NCBI GenBank assembly: GCA_035691285.1
Contig: DASSJI010000096.1
Location: 1-17,223 of the forward strand
Origin: DATFEN01 sp035691285
Lineage (GTDB): Bacteria; Acidobacteriota; Vicinamibacteria; Fen-336
Length of the DNA stretch: 17,223 nt
Direction: 5' to 3'
Part shown: in pieces, positions 1 to 8,205 of the stretch
Numbering within the stretch: the first letter of the stretch is position 1
Layout of the letters: each line of letters opens with the position of its first letter
Translations under genes and position numbers: made by a program
The notes under the pieces: model-generated
Seen by the model: only the letters and a program-made list of their open reading frames with translations
Told to the model about the DNA's origin: nothing
Database searches by the model: none

Positions 1-651
1 ACCCATGCCCTCGCCGGGATCCACCTCGACATCGAAAGAGGCGAGTACGTCGCCATCTCGGGGCCGTCCGGCTGCGGCAAGTCCACGCTGCTCTCGATCC
101 TGGGACTGCTCGACTCGGCGACGAGCGGCGCCTACACGCTCAACGGCCACTCCGTGCAGGGCCTCGACCTCTCGCAGCGCGCCCGCATCCGCAACCGCGA
201 GATCGGGTTCATCTTCCAGAGCTTCAACCTCATCGGCGACCTCAACGTCTACGAGAACGTGGAGCTGCCCCTCACCTACCGCGGCATGCGCGCCGCCGAG
301 CGCAAGGAGCGCGTGGTCCAGGCGCTGGAGCGCGTCAACATGGCCCACCGCGCGAAGCATCTGCCGAGCCAGCTCTCGGGCGGGCAGCAGCAGCGCGTGG
401 CCGTGGCCCGCGCGCTGGTGGGAAGCCCGTCGATCCTGCTCGCCGACGAGCCCACGGGCAACCTCGACTCCAAGAACGGCGAGGCGGTGATGGACCTGCT
501 CCGCGAGCTGCACCGGGCCGGCGCCACGATCTGCATGGTCACGCACGACCCCCGCTTCGCCCGGCACGCCGACCGCACCGTCCACCTCTTCGACGGCCGC
601 ATCGTGGAGGACGTCAGCGAGGCCGCGCCGGCAGGCGCGGGCGCCGCCTAG
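1..651 (+). CDS. ABC transporter ATP-binding protein, MacB/LolD type (5' partial)
   Basis: Cytoplasmic ATPase subunit that would power the MacB/FtsX-type permeases encoded directly downstream. The frame is open from base 1, and roughly the first 15-20 residues of the family are outside the window. Numbering from the first visible codon, Walker A GPSGCGKST is at residues 21-29, the Q-loop glutamine near 73, the signature LSGGQQQR at 125-132, Walker B ILLADEP at 145-151, the D-loop NLDS follows, and the switch histidine (THD) is near 182. All catalytic motifs are intact, so the subunit should hydrolyse ATP. The FIFQSFNLIGDLNVYENVELPL segment is typical of the LolD/MacB/YknY group rather than of importers. 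The stop (649-651) is 16 bases before the GTG of the next permease, so the two are probably co-transcribed. The substrate cannot be inferred. Confidence 0.95.
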   Translation, partial: THALAGIHLDIERGEYVAISGPSGCGKSTLLSILGLLDSATSGAYTLNGHSVQGLDLSQRARIRNREIGFIFQSFNLIGDLNVYENVELPLTYRGMRAAERKERVVQALERVNMAHRAKHLPSQLSGGQQQRVAVARALVGSPSILLADEPTGNLDSKNGEAVMDLLRELHRAGATICMVTHDPRFARHADRTVHLFDGRIVEDVSEAAPAGAGAA

Positions 652-667
652 GCCCCCGGCGCCCTGC

Positions 668-3103
668 GTGAGCTCCCTCGCCCAGGATCTGCGCTTCGCA
701 GCCCGGGTCCTCGCCAGGAGCCCGGGCACGACCCTGGCCGCGGTCGCGTCCCTCGCCCTCGCGATCGGCGCCAACACCACGATCTTCACCTGGGCCAGCG
801 CGGTGTTCCTCGATCCGCTGCCCGGGGTGCCGAACGCCCGCGAGCTCATGGTCTTCAACCAGACCGATCCGAACGAGGGCTTCGTCAGCCTCTCCTACCC
901 CGACTACCGCGACTACCGCGACCGCAACCGGACCCTCTCCGGGTTCGCGGTGACGCGCGCCGTGCTCCTGTCGATCGGCGGCGAGCGCAGCGCCGAGCGG
1001 GTCTACGGGCAGCTCGTCTCCGGCAATTTCTTCGAGGCGCTGGGCGTGTCGCCGGCCCCCGGACGCGCCTTCCTGCCGGAGGAGGACGCCCCGGGCGCGA
1101 GCGCCGTGGTCGTGCTGAGCGACGCCCTGTGGCGGCGCAGCTTCGGGGGCGATCCGGCTCTCGTCGGGCAGACGATAAGGCTCAACGCTCGGCCGTTCAC
1201 GGTCGTCGGGATCGCGCCCGCCGGCTTCGCCGGCTCCCAGCTCGGCTTGCGCTTCGAGGCGTGGGTGCCCATGGCGATGCAGGAGGCGGTCGAGCCCGGC
1301 GGCAGCCGGCTCGAGGCGCGGGGCAACCGCTGGCTGGACGCGTTCGCACGGTTGAAACCCGGCGTCGACCGGGACACGGCGGAGGCCGACCTCGCCCGCC
1401 TCTACAAGCAGCTCGAGGCCGAGCACCCGGAGAACACGATCGCGGGCCGCGGAGTGTCGCTCTCGCCCCTGACGCGCGCGCCGAAGAGCGGAGCGGCGGT
1501 GCTGGGACCGATCATGCTGGCGCTGAGCGCCATCGTCGGCCTGGTGCTGCTCATCGCGTGCGCCAACGTGGCGAACGTGCTGCTGGCTCGCGCTGTGTCG
1601 CGGCGGCGGGAGATGGCCGTGCGGCTCGCCATCGGCGCGCGCCGCGGCGACCTGGTCCGCCAGCTCCTGGTCGAGAGCGTGACGCTGTCGGTCATGGGCG
1701 GGGCTGCCGGGCTCGTGCTGGCGGGAACGGGCGACCGGATCCTGGCATCCCTGATCCCCGCCACGAACTTCCCGATCGGCCTCAACGCGGCCCTCGACTG
1801 GCGCGCGCTCGCGTTCACGCTGGTCGCCTGCGTCGCCGCGGGTGTGCTGTTCGGCCTGGCGCCGGCCCTGGCGGCGGGGCGCGACCTGGCCCCGGCCCTG
1901 CGCGACGAGGCCGCGAGCGTCGCGGGGGGCCGCGGCCGGCAGCGGCTCCGCCACGTCCTCGTCATCTCCCAGGTCGCGATCTCCCTCGTGCTCCTGGTGG
2001 TGGCCGGGCTGTTCGTGCGCAGCCTGCGCGGCCTGCAGGCGTATGACGTCGGCTTCCAGCCGCGCGGCGTCCTGCTGGCCTCGGTCGAGCTGTTCTCGAA
2101 CGGCTACGACCGCGCCCGGGGCCTCGCCTTCCAGCGCGCCCTGCTCGAGCGCGCCGCCGCCCTGCCCGGCGTCGAGTCGGCGAGCCTCGCGCGGCGCCTC
2201 CCGCTAGGCCTCGGCGGCACCAGCTCCTCGTCGATCGAGGTCGAGGGCTACGACGCGCCGGCGGAGCAGCCCGCCTGGGGCTACAACAACGTGATCGGGC
2301 CGGGCTACTTCCGCGCGCTGCGCACGCCGCTCCTCTTCGGGCGCGAGTTCGAGCCCCGGGACGACGCGGAGGCGCCGGGGGTGGTGATCGTGAACGCGAC
2401 GCTGGCGCGCCGATACTTCGGCGAGGAGCGTCCCGTGGGCCGTCGCCTGCGCCTCGGCGAGGACTGGCTCGAGGTGGTCGGCGTCGTGCCGGACACGGCG
2501 TTCAAGGAGATCGCCGAGAAGCCGGCGCCGTGGTTCTATCTGCCTCACTCCCAGTACTACCGGCCCGACGTGACGCTGATCGTGCGCTCCGCGGGCGATC
2601 CTGGCGCGCTGCGCGCGCCGGTGATGGCGGCGATCGCGTCGCTCGATCCGGGCTTGCCCGTGTTCGGGGTTCGCACCCTCGAGGAGCACGTCGGGGCCTC
2701 GGCGTTCCGCCAGCGCCTCGGCAGCCGGGTGCTGGGCGCCTTCGGCGCCCTGGGCCTCGCGCTGGCGGCGATCGGACTCTACGGCGTGCTCGCCTACGCG
2801 GTGAGCCAGCGCCAGCGCGAGATCGGCGTGCGCCTCGCCGTCGGCGCGCGGCCCGGGGACGTGTTCGCCCTGGTGATGCGCCAGGGCCTGGGCCTGGTCG
2901 CCGCCGGAGGCGTGACCGGCCTCATGCTGGCCTTGCCAACGACGCGGCTGCTGCGCAGCCTGCTCGTCGGCACGAGCCCGTCGGATCCCGCGACCTACGC
3001 GGGTGTCGCCCTGCTCCTGGGTGCGGTCGCCGCGCTGGCGTGCTTCTTCCCGGCCCGCCGCGCGACGCGCGTCGACCCGATGACGACCTTGCGCTGCGAA
3101 TAG
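668..3103 (+). CDS. ADOP-type duplicated ABC permease (MacB/FtsX family)
   Basis: Inner-membrane permease of 811 residues, the usual length for the acidobacterial duplicated permease family, in which two MacB-like halves (one membrane helix, a periplasmic domain, three membrane helices) are fused. Visible order: QDLRFAARVLARSPG N-terminal helix, first membrane segment about 21-43 (LALAIGANTTIF), periplasmic part, membrane segments starting near 278 followed by the coupling motif RREMAVRLAIGARRGD near 312, two more segments to about 400, the second half beginning near 425, a second periplasmic domain, then membrane segments near 685-712, 735-760 and 775-800. The second coupling motif is QREIGVRLAVGA, and the C-terminus is the family signature PARRATRVDPMTTLR. 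GTG is chosen as start because it puts the family N-terminal motif at residue 5. No clear Shine-Dalgarno is seen, so coupling to the ATPase gene is likely. Confidence 0.95.
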   Translation: MSSLAQDLRFAARVLARSPGTTLAAVASLALAIGANTTIFTWASAVFLDPLPGVPNARELMVFNQTDPNEGFVSLSYPDYRDYRDRNRTLSGFAVTRAVLLSIGGERSAERVYGQLVSGNFFEALGVSPAPGRAFLPEEDAPGASAVVVLSDALWRRSFGGDPALVGQTIRLNARPFTVVGIAPAGFAGSQLGLRFEAWVPMAMQEAVEPGGSRLEARGNRWLDAFARLKPGVDRDTAEADLARLYKQLEAEHPENTIAGRGVSLSPLTRAPKSGAAVLGPIMLALSAIVGLVLLIACANVANVLLARAVSRRREMAVRLAIGARRGDLVRQLLVESVTLSVMGGAAGLVLAGTGDRILASLIPATNFPIGLNAALDWRALAFTLVACVAAGVLFGLAPALAAGRDLAPALRDEAASVAGGRGRQRLRHVLVISQVAISLVLLVVAGLFVRSLRGLQAYDVGFQPRGVLLASVELFSNGYDRARGLAFQRALLERAAALPGVESASLARRLPLGLGGTSSSSIEVEGYDAPAEQPAWGYNNVIGPGYFRALRTPLLFGREFEPRDDAEAPGVVIVNATLARRYFGEERPVGRRLRLGEDWLEVVGVVPDTAFKEIAEKPAPWFYLPHSQYYRPDVTLIVRSAGDPGALRAPVMAAIASLDPGLPVFGVRTLEEHVGASAFRQRLGSRVLGAFGALGLALAAIGLYGVLAYAVSQRQREIGVRLAVGARPGDVFALVMRQGLGLVAAGGVTGLMLALPTTRLLRSLLVGTSPSDPATYAGVALLLGAVAALACFFPARRATRVDPMTTLRCE

Positions 3104-3111
3104 AGCCTTCC

Positions 3112-3116
3112 GGAGG
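3112..3116 (+). promoter_or_regulatory. Ribosome binding site of the small Fis-type gene
   Basis: GGAGG five bases before the ATG at 3122. It supports the 69-residue reading frame as a real gene and is the clearest Shine-Dalgarno in the exporter cluster; the large permease genes around it lack one. Confidence 0.75.
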
Positions 3117-3121
3117 ACCCG

Positions 3122-3331
3122 ATGCTCCAGACCGTCCCCACCGCGAACCCGGTTGCCAACAGCCTCAAAGACCTCGTCGCTCAGTTCGAGAAGCGGCTCA
3201 TCCTGGAGGCGCTCGAGGCGTCGAGGGGCAACCAGAGACAGGCCGCTCGCGCCCTGGGGATCCTGCCCACCACCCTCAACGAGAAGATGAAGCGCCTCGG
3301 CCTGCGCCCGCGGGACGAGGAGGCGGCTTGA
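3122..3331 (+). CDS. Stand-alone Fis-type (HTH_8) helix-turn-helix protein
   Basis: 69 residues, almost entirely one Fis-family DNA-binding domain. The LVAQFEKRLILEALEASRGN helix pair is followed by the recognition unit QRQAARALGILPTTLNEKMK and a short charged tail. This domain normally forms the C-terminus of sigma-54 activators of the NtrC class; here no receiver or AAA+ domain is present, and the frame starts at its own ATG with a good GGAGG. It lies between two permease genes, 18 bases after the stop of the first, and its stop overlaps the TTG start of the next (TTGA), so it is translated with the cluster. It probably binds DNA as a dimer and may regulate the operon, or it may be the surviving tail of a lost NtrC-type regulator. 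The domain call is firm; the role is inferred. Confidence 0.85.
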   Translation: MLQTVPTANPVANSLKDLVAQFEKRLILEALEASRGNQRQAARALGILPTTLNEKMKRLGLRPRDEEAA

Positions 3332-3945
3332 TCGAGGCGCTCCTCCAGGACGCCCGCCACGCGGCTCGGGCCCTCGTCAAGAGCCCCGGCTTCACATCGG
3401 TCGCGACGCTCACCCTGGCCCTCGGTATCGGCGGCAGCGCGGCGATCTTCTCGGTCGTCGACGCCGTGCGGGCGGTGTCCGCGGGCGACCCGGACCTGCC
3501 CGTCGCGAGCGTGACGACGCTGGAAGCGGCGATCCGTGCGAGCACGGCGGGGCCGCGCTTCACGGCGCTGCTCCTCGCATCGTTCGCCGGCGTGGCGCTG
3601 CTCATGGCCTTCGTCGGCCTCTATGCCGTGCTGGCGGGGTCCGTGGCCCGAAGAACGCGCGAGCTGGGCGTGCGCATGGCCCTCGGCGCGGGACGGGGCG
3701 CCCTGCTGAGCCTCGTCGTGGGCCAGTCCTTGAGGCTCGCCGGACTCGGCGTCGCTCTCGGCATCGTGATCGCCCTTGCAGGAGGGCGCGCCCTCGAATC
3801 CCTGCTCTACGACGTCAAGCCCCGAGACCCGGAGACCCTTGCCGGGGTGGCGGTGTTCCTGATCGCGACGGCCCTCCTGGCGAGCGCGCTCCCGGCACGC
3901 CGCGCCACCCGCGTCGATCCCATGTCGGCGCTGCGCTACGAGTAG
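3328..3945 (+). CDS. Miniature ADOP permease (internally deleted, 205 aa)
   Basis: Residues 1-46 match the start of a full ADOP permease (LLQDARHAARALVKSPGF, first membrane helix about 22-44 ending IFSVVDAV). From about residue 50 the protein jumps in frame to the end of the second half (DPDLPVASVTTLEA, the C-terminal end of the second periplasmic region). It then has membrane segments near 79-105, 133-152 and 170-189, the coupling motif RELGVRMALGA at 111-121, and the family C-terminus PARRATRVDPMSALRYE. About 600 residues, including both periplasmic domains and the central four helices, are missing compared with the flanking 811- and 803-residue paralogues. The reading frame has no stop or frameshift. 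TTG is the likely start: it overlaps the preceding TGA and puts IEALLQD at the family N-terminus. It could be a functional four-helix core or an in-frame relic. Confidence 0.85.
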   Translation: MIEALLQDARHAARALVKSPGFTSVATLTLALGIGGSAAIFSVVDAVRAVSAGDPDLPVASVTTLEAAIRASTAGPRFTALLLASFAGVALLMAFVGLYAVLAGSVARRTRELGVRMALGAGRGALLSLVVGQSLRLAGLGVALGIVIALAGGRALESLLYDVKPRDPETLAGVAVFLIATALLASALPARRATRVDPMSALRYE

Positions 3946-3953
3946 GCTGTCCC

Positions 3954-6365
3954 GTGGACACGCTGCTCCAGGACGTGCGGTTCGCCCTGAGGCTCCTGGC
4001 GAAGAGCCCGGGCTTCGCGGCGGCGGCGACGCTGATGCTGGCCGTGGGCGTCGGCGTGAACACGGCGCTCTTCTCGGTGGTCGAAGGCGTCCTGCTCCGT
4101 CCCCTGCCGTTCTCCGAGCCCGAGCGCCTCGTCTTCATCACGCGCGAAGGGGATGTCTCGATCCCCGACGGCGCGGATTGGAGGGCGGCGTGCCCCTCCC
4201 TCGAGTCGACGGCGCTGTTCCTTCGCGGCTGGGCCTTCGACCTCGTCGGCGACGGCGAGCCGCAGCGCCTCAACGGCGCCGTGGTGGAGCCCGATTTCTT
4301 CCGCGTGCTGGGCACGCCACCGCTGCTCGGCCGGACGCTGCGGCCCGAGGACGACCGCAAGGGCGCGCCCCACGTGGCCGTCCTCAGCTACGGCCTCTGG
4401 CAGCGGCGCTTCGGCGGCGCGCCGGACGTCCTCGGCCGCACCCTCGTCCTGAGCGACGAGGCCACGACCGTGGTCGGCGTGATGCCTTCCGAGTTCGACT
4501 TCCTCCACGACGAGGTCGACCTCTGGATCGCGCCTGCCGCGGCGGTGCCGTCCTTCGTGGAGGAGCGCGGCACCAACAACTTCGATGCCATCGGCCGGCT
4601 GCGCCGGGGCGTGACCATCGAGCAGGCGCGCGCCGAGCTCCTCGCGATCTCGCGGCGCCTCGAGGCGGAGTTCCCCAAGACGAACCGCGGCAAGATCGTC
4701 GACCCGCTTCCGATCCTCGACTTCATGGTGGGCGGAGCGCGCCGCGCGCTCCTGGTGCTGGCGGGGGCCGTCGCCCTCGTGATGGCCGTCGCCGCGGCCA
4801 ACCTCTCCGGCCTGATGCTCGCCCGCTCCACGGCACGCCGCGAGGAGTTCGCCCTGCGGCTCGCCATCGGCGCCGGGCGCGGGCGCCTGCTGCGTCAGCT
4901 CGCGGTCGAGGGGCTCGTGCTGGCATGCCTCGGCGGCGCCCTGGGCCTCCTCGTGGCCGGCGTGACCCGCGACGCCCTGCTCGGCATCGCGCCCGACTCC
5001 GTGCCGCGCGCCTGGGAGATCAGGACGAACACCGGCGCTCTCGCCGTCGGCCTCGCCCTCGCCGTGTCGGCGGGGCTCTTGGCCAGCCTCGCGCCTGCCG
5101 CGGCCGTCCTGCGCCGCGACCCGGGCGAGTGGCTCAAGACGCGCGGCGACGGCGCTGGCGTCGGCAGCCGCCGGGCCCTCTCCACGCTCGCGACCGCCGA
5201 GGTCGCCATGGCGTTCGTGCTGGTCTTCGGCGCCGGCCTGCTGCTACGCACCTTCGGCCGGCTGAACGGGGTGGAGCTCGGCTTCGAGCCGGCAGGGGTG
5301 ATCAAGGGCGAGCTCGTGCTCCCGGAATCACGCTACGGCTCCCGCGACGCGCAGACCAGGACGTTCAGCGCGGTGGTCGACCGGCTGTCGGCCTCGCCGG
5401 GCGTGGTGGCCGCCGGGTTCGCGACCACGACACCGCTGGACCCGCGCGGCAGCCTGGGCGGCACGCTGCTCTTCGTCGATCCTCCGCCCCGCGCGCCCGA
5501 GGACGGCGTCGGCGCTCGCGTTCGCTTCGTCCACGGCGACTTCTTCGCGGCGCTCCGTAGCTCCTTGCGCGAGGGCCGCTTCTTCACGCCGCAGGACGAC
5601 GCGGGAGCGGAGCCGGTCGCGATCGTGAACGAGCGCTTCGCGAACGAGTTCTGGCCGGGCGACAGCCCGCTCGGAAAGCGCATCGCCTACCGCGACCTCC
5701 ACGACGGCGCGCCGTTCGCGATGACCATCGTCGGCGTGCTGAGGGACGTGAAGGGCGCGACGCTCGACCGGCCCGACACGCGCACCGTCTACTCGCCGTA
5801 CCTGCAGCGCCGCATCGAGTGGCAGCGCTGGGGAGCGATCGTCGCGCGCACCGCCTCCGATCCCGCGGCTTTCGGGCGCCAGCTCCAGCAGGCGGTCTGG
5901 AGCGCGGATCCCGGCCTCCCCCTCGAAGGGCTCGAGACCCTCGAGGAACGGCGCGTCGCCATGCTCGCGCCTCAGCGTTTCAACGCGGCGGCCCTGGGCC
6001 TGTTCGCCCTCGTCGCGCTGGCGATCGCGGTCCAGGGCCTGTACGCGCTGCTGGCCTACGCCGTGGAGCTGCGCCGCCGCGAGATCGGCGTGCGCATGGC
6101 GCTGGGCGCCGCCCGCCGCGACGTGGCGCGCCTCGTCATCGGCGGCGGCCTGCGCCTCGCCCTCGCCGGCCTGCTCGCTGGCGTCGCGGCGAGCCTCGCG
6201 CTGCAGCGCGTCGTGCGGTCGCTGCTGTTCGAGGTCGAGCCGGGCGATCCACTGACCTACGTGACGGTGATCCTCGGGCTGTTCCTCACCGCGCTCCTGG
6301 CGGCGGCGCTTCCCGCCGGGCGGGCGGCGCGCGTCGAGCCCGCGGTCGTGCTCCGCGGAGAGTAG
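3954..6365 (+). CDS. ADOP-type duplicated ABC permease (second copy)
   Basis: 803-residue inner-membrane permease of the same family as the gene at 668, and the last member of the exporter cluster. It begins LLQDVRFALRLLAKSPGF, with the first membrane helix about 22-43 (VGVGVNTALFSVV). The central membrane block starts near residue 262 (RALLVLAGAVALVMAVAAANLSG) and carries REEFALRLAIGAGRGR. The second half begins near 408, with a periplasmic domain containing the family motif VAIVNERFANEFWPGDSPLGKR (starting near 557). The last three helices follow from about 680 with RREIGVRMALGAARRD, and the protein ends PAGRAARVEPAVVLRGE. The GTG start lies 8 bases after the stop of the miniature permease. 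The two full ADOPs may act as a pair or serve different substrates with one ATPase. Confidence 0.95.
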   Translation: MDTLLQDVRFALRLLAKSPGFAAAATLMLAVGVGVNTALFSVVEGVLLRPLPFSEPERLVFITREGDVSIPDGADWRAACPSLESTALFLRGWAFDLVGDGEPQRLNGAVVEPDFFRVLGTPPLLGRTLRPEDDRKGAPHVAVLSYGLWQRRFGGAPDVLGRTLVLSDEATTVVGVMPSEFDFLHDEVDLWIAPAAAVPSFVEERGTNNFDAIGRLRRGVTIEQARAELLAISRRLEAEFPKTNRGKIVDPLPILDFMVGGARRALLVLAGAVALVMAVAAANLSGLMLARSTARREEFALRLAIGAGRGRLLRQLAVEGLVLACLGGALGLLVAGVTRDALLGIAPDSVPRAWEIRTNTGALAVGLALAVSAGLLASLAPAAAVLRRDPGEWLKTRGDGAGVGSRRALSTLATAEVAMAFVLVFGAGLLLRTFGRLNGVELGFEPAGVIKGELVLPESRYGSRDAQTRTFSAVVDRLSASPGVVAAGFATTTPLDPRGSLGGTLLFVDPPPRAPEDGVGARVRFVHGDFFAALRSSLREGRFFTPQDDAGAEPVAIVNERFANEFWPGDSPLGKRIAYRDLHDGAPFAMTIVGVLRDVKGATLDRPDTRTVYSPYLQRRIEWQRWGAIVARTASDPAAFGRQLQQAVWSADPGLPLEGLETLEERRVAMLAPQRFNAAALGLFALVALAIAVQGLYALLAYAVELRRREIGVRMALGAARRDVARLVIGGGLRLALAGLLAGVAASLALQRVVRSLLFEVEPGDPLTYVTVILGLFLTALLAAALPAGRAARVEPAVVLRGE

Positions 6366-6371
6366 CGGCAG

Positions 6372-7793
6372 CTAGACGGGCCAGCGCATCAGCCTCGCCC
6401 CGTCTCGCCACACGAAGAGCGGGACGGCCGCGCTGCCGCTGACCCTTCCCGACTCCGCGCGTCTGCCGAGCAGGTGCACGCGGTCGCCGTCCTGAACGAG
6501 GCCCTCCAGCGGGTATTGCCACCGCCGCCTGCGGTACCAGGAGACGAGACCGTCGGCCCCGCGCACGAGACGCTCGGCCGCGGCGGTCTCGACGCGCACG
6601 ACGCGTCGCGCCAGGTCCCCCTCGTCCAGCAGCCACGCATGTCGCACGTCGACGCCGGTGCGCGAGCCGTCTGCCGCTTCGACCGCGAACTCCACCGCCT
6701 GCATGACGCCGCGGGGGCCGAGCAGCAGGTCGGCCCGGGCCAGGGCGGCGGCGCGGCCGGTGAGCGGCGCGGGGAAACTCCGCTCCACACGGAGCCGTCC
6801 TTGGATGTGGATCAGCGAGCCGTGGCCCCTGGCGAGGACGCGGAACGCCGATCGCCAGCGCACGAAGTCGGCGGCGATGACCGCCAGCAGCCACGACACC
6901 ACGAACAGCAGGAACAGGCTGGCCGACGCCCCGTCGGGCGGCGGGCGCAAGCCCCGCGCCCGACAACCGGCGATGGCCACGAAGGCCAGGGCCGGTACGA
7001 TCCAGGTCAGGAGCATCGCGAACCAGCGCGCGGCGGGCGTCGTCAGACGCCGCACGCGGGTCGTCTCGTCGGAACGCTCGACGACGACGTCGCGCGGCAG
7101 GCCGGATTCCACCGGTTCATTCTCCGACCCCGGGGCGCCGGGTGGCAGACCGAGCCCGGCCAGCGTTGACCGGTCGAGGCCCTCCGGGGCCAGCTCGACG
7201 AAGCGCCGTTTCTTGAGGGGCTCGTCGTTGCCCAGCTCCTCGAGGGTGGGCCGGAACGTCTCCGTGGGCCGCGTCTCCTCCGCTGCGCTCAGCGCGAGCA
7301 CGCGGTCGAGCTGAGGCAGCGCCTCGATCTCCAGGCGCCTGGGGAACGTGCTCGGCGGAAGCCGTTCCAGGTGGCGGCTCGCCACGAGCACGAGCCGATG
7401 GTCCGACAGCTCGAACAGCAGCGCTCGCGTCGCGGAGCACTGGACGTCCCAGGCGCGCGACGGCTCGATCGCCCAGCGCTCGACGGGCGCCGCCGCGAGC
7501 TTCTGGCGCTGCGACTCGCGGAGCTGTGCGCGGCTCCTGCGGCCCATCAGGGCCATCGGGAACGCTCCCCAGGCGAGACCCGCCGCCAGCCCGAAGGCGA
7601 GACCGGCCCAGCGGCTGCCGACGCCCAGCCAGGCCACGAGGTTGTCGGCGACGAGCCAGCCGAGAGCCGGGATCGCAACGAGCGAGATGAAGGCCATGCA
7701 GCCGGTCTCCCCGCGCGACGGTCCGGCTCCCGCCTCGTCGAGGAGCCGTCCCTCCTCCTCGGCCGTGAGCGGGCGCGTCTCGAGCCGCACCAT
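6372..7793 (-). CDS. Membrane protein of unknown function, possible GIDE-like C-terminal domain
   Basis: 473 residues, family not recognised. Four likely membrane helices in two pairs are visible: about 35-57 and 62-82 (ISLVAIPALGWLVADNLV, LAFGLAAGLAWGAFPMAL), then 256-276 and 290-310 (FAMLLTWIVPALAFVAIAG, LFLLFVVSWLLAVIAADF). Between the pairs is a soluble region (about 110-250) with a charged stretch near 193-200. The C-terminal 160 residues read like the bacterial domain related to GIDE/MULAN proteins: GSLIHIQGRLRVE followed by APLTGRAAALARADLLL, mixed beta structure, and an acid-rich strand. That match is by eye and tentative. The gene is convergent with the permease cluster (stop codons 6 bases apart) with no hairpin in the gap. 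Its start region abuts a transposase relic, so the upstream flank may have been rearranged. ATG at 7791-7793 is the first in frame. Confidence 0.75.
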   Translation of the reverse strand: MVRLETRPLTAEEEGRLLDEAGAGPSRGETGCMAFISLVAIPALGWLVADNLVAWLGVGSRWAGLAFGLAAGLAWGAFPMALMGRRSRAQLRESQRQKLAAAPVERWAIEPSRAWDVQCSATRALLFELSDHRLVLVASRHLERLPPSTFPRRLEIEALPQLDRVLALSAAEETRPTETFRPTLEELGNDEPLKKRRFVELAPEGLDRSTLAGLGLPPGAPGSENEPVESGLPRDVVVERSDETTRVRRLTTPAARWFAMLLTWIVPALAFVAIAGCRARGLRPPPDGASASLFLLFVVSWLLAVIAADFVRWRSAFRVLARGHGSLIHIQGRLRVERSFPAPLTGRAAALARADLLLGPRGVMQAVEFAVEAADGSRTGVDVRHAWLLDEGDLARRVVRVETAAAERLVRGADGLVSWYRRRRWQYPLEGLVQDGDRVHLLGRRAESGRVSGSAAVPLFVWRDGARLMRWPV

Positions 7794-7811
7794 GCTCGCC
7801 AGATCCTAAGC

Positions 7812-8205
7812 CACGGCCTGGCACGCCTCGGCTGGCGGCATCCCGGCTTCTCGGCGCACGTGGGAGAGCGAATCGCCCGCGAGGACAAGCAGCGCCTGGA
7901 AGACACCGCCGCCTCTTGTAAGGAATCCTCTCTCCCTACGCTCCACGGCGCGTACGCAAAACGCGTCCGCGGTCAGCCGCAGCCTGCCGAGGCCGAGTCG
8001 GTCCCGGTGCCGGCCGAGCCGCCCCGCAAGCGTTGCTCACCGAGCTGGGCGCGCCTGATCGCCAAGGTCTACGAGGTCGACCCGCTCGTCTGTCGCCGCT
8101 GCGGGAAGCGCATGAGCATCGTCGCCTTCCTCACCGACACCTTCGCCATCCGCAAGATCCTGGACCACCTCGGCCTCAGCTCGGCCCCGCGGAACAGGCC
8201 GCCGC
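7812..8205 (+). mobile_element. IS91-type transposase relic, internally deleted
   Basis: In the frame whose codons begin at 7812, the translation carries GWRHPGFSAHVGERIARED followed by KQRLEDTA, characteristic of the middle of IS91-family (HUH, Y2) transposases. It then passes through HGAYAKRVRGQ to the family C-terminus PRKRCSPSWARLIAKVYEVD, the VCRRCGKRM pair of cysteines, IVAFLTD and ILDHLGLS, and stops resembling the family near 8205. The N-terminal catalytic half with the HUH motif and tyrosines is absent, and a segment between LEDTA and HGAY (normally including RNPLSL and the following ~60-80 residues) is deleted, so this is dead. It starts within about 20 bases of the neighbouring membrane-protein ATG. 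Bases 8206-8323 after it show nothing I can assign. Confidence 0.8.

Noticed and set aside
614..1954. 446-codon open frame on the minus strand opposite the first ADOP permease
   Set aside because: Composition is Arg/Pro/Gly/His-rich with no domain, and it lies antisense to a clear permease. It is a high-GC shadow frame.
2530..3327. Long frame running through the end of the first ADOP into the miniature permease
   Set aside because: Before 3328 it is an out-of-frame reading of the first permease and the Fis-type gene; the family N-terminus begins at the TTG at 3328.
6366..6371. Terminator between the convergent genes at 6365 and 6372
   Set aside because: Only 6 bases lie between the stops and no inverted repeat with a T run is present.
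7371..7811. Apparent upstream extension of the transposase relic frame
   Set aside because: The frame stays open but is antisense to the 473-residue membrane protein, and transposase similarity begins only after about 7812.
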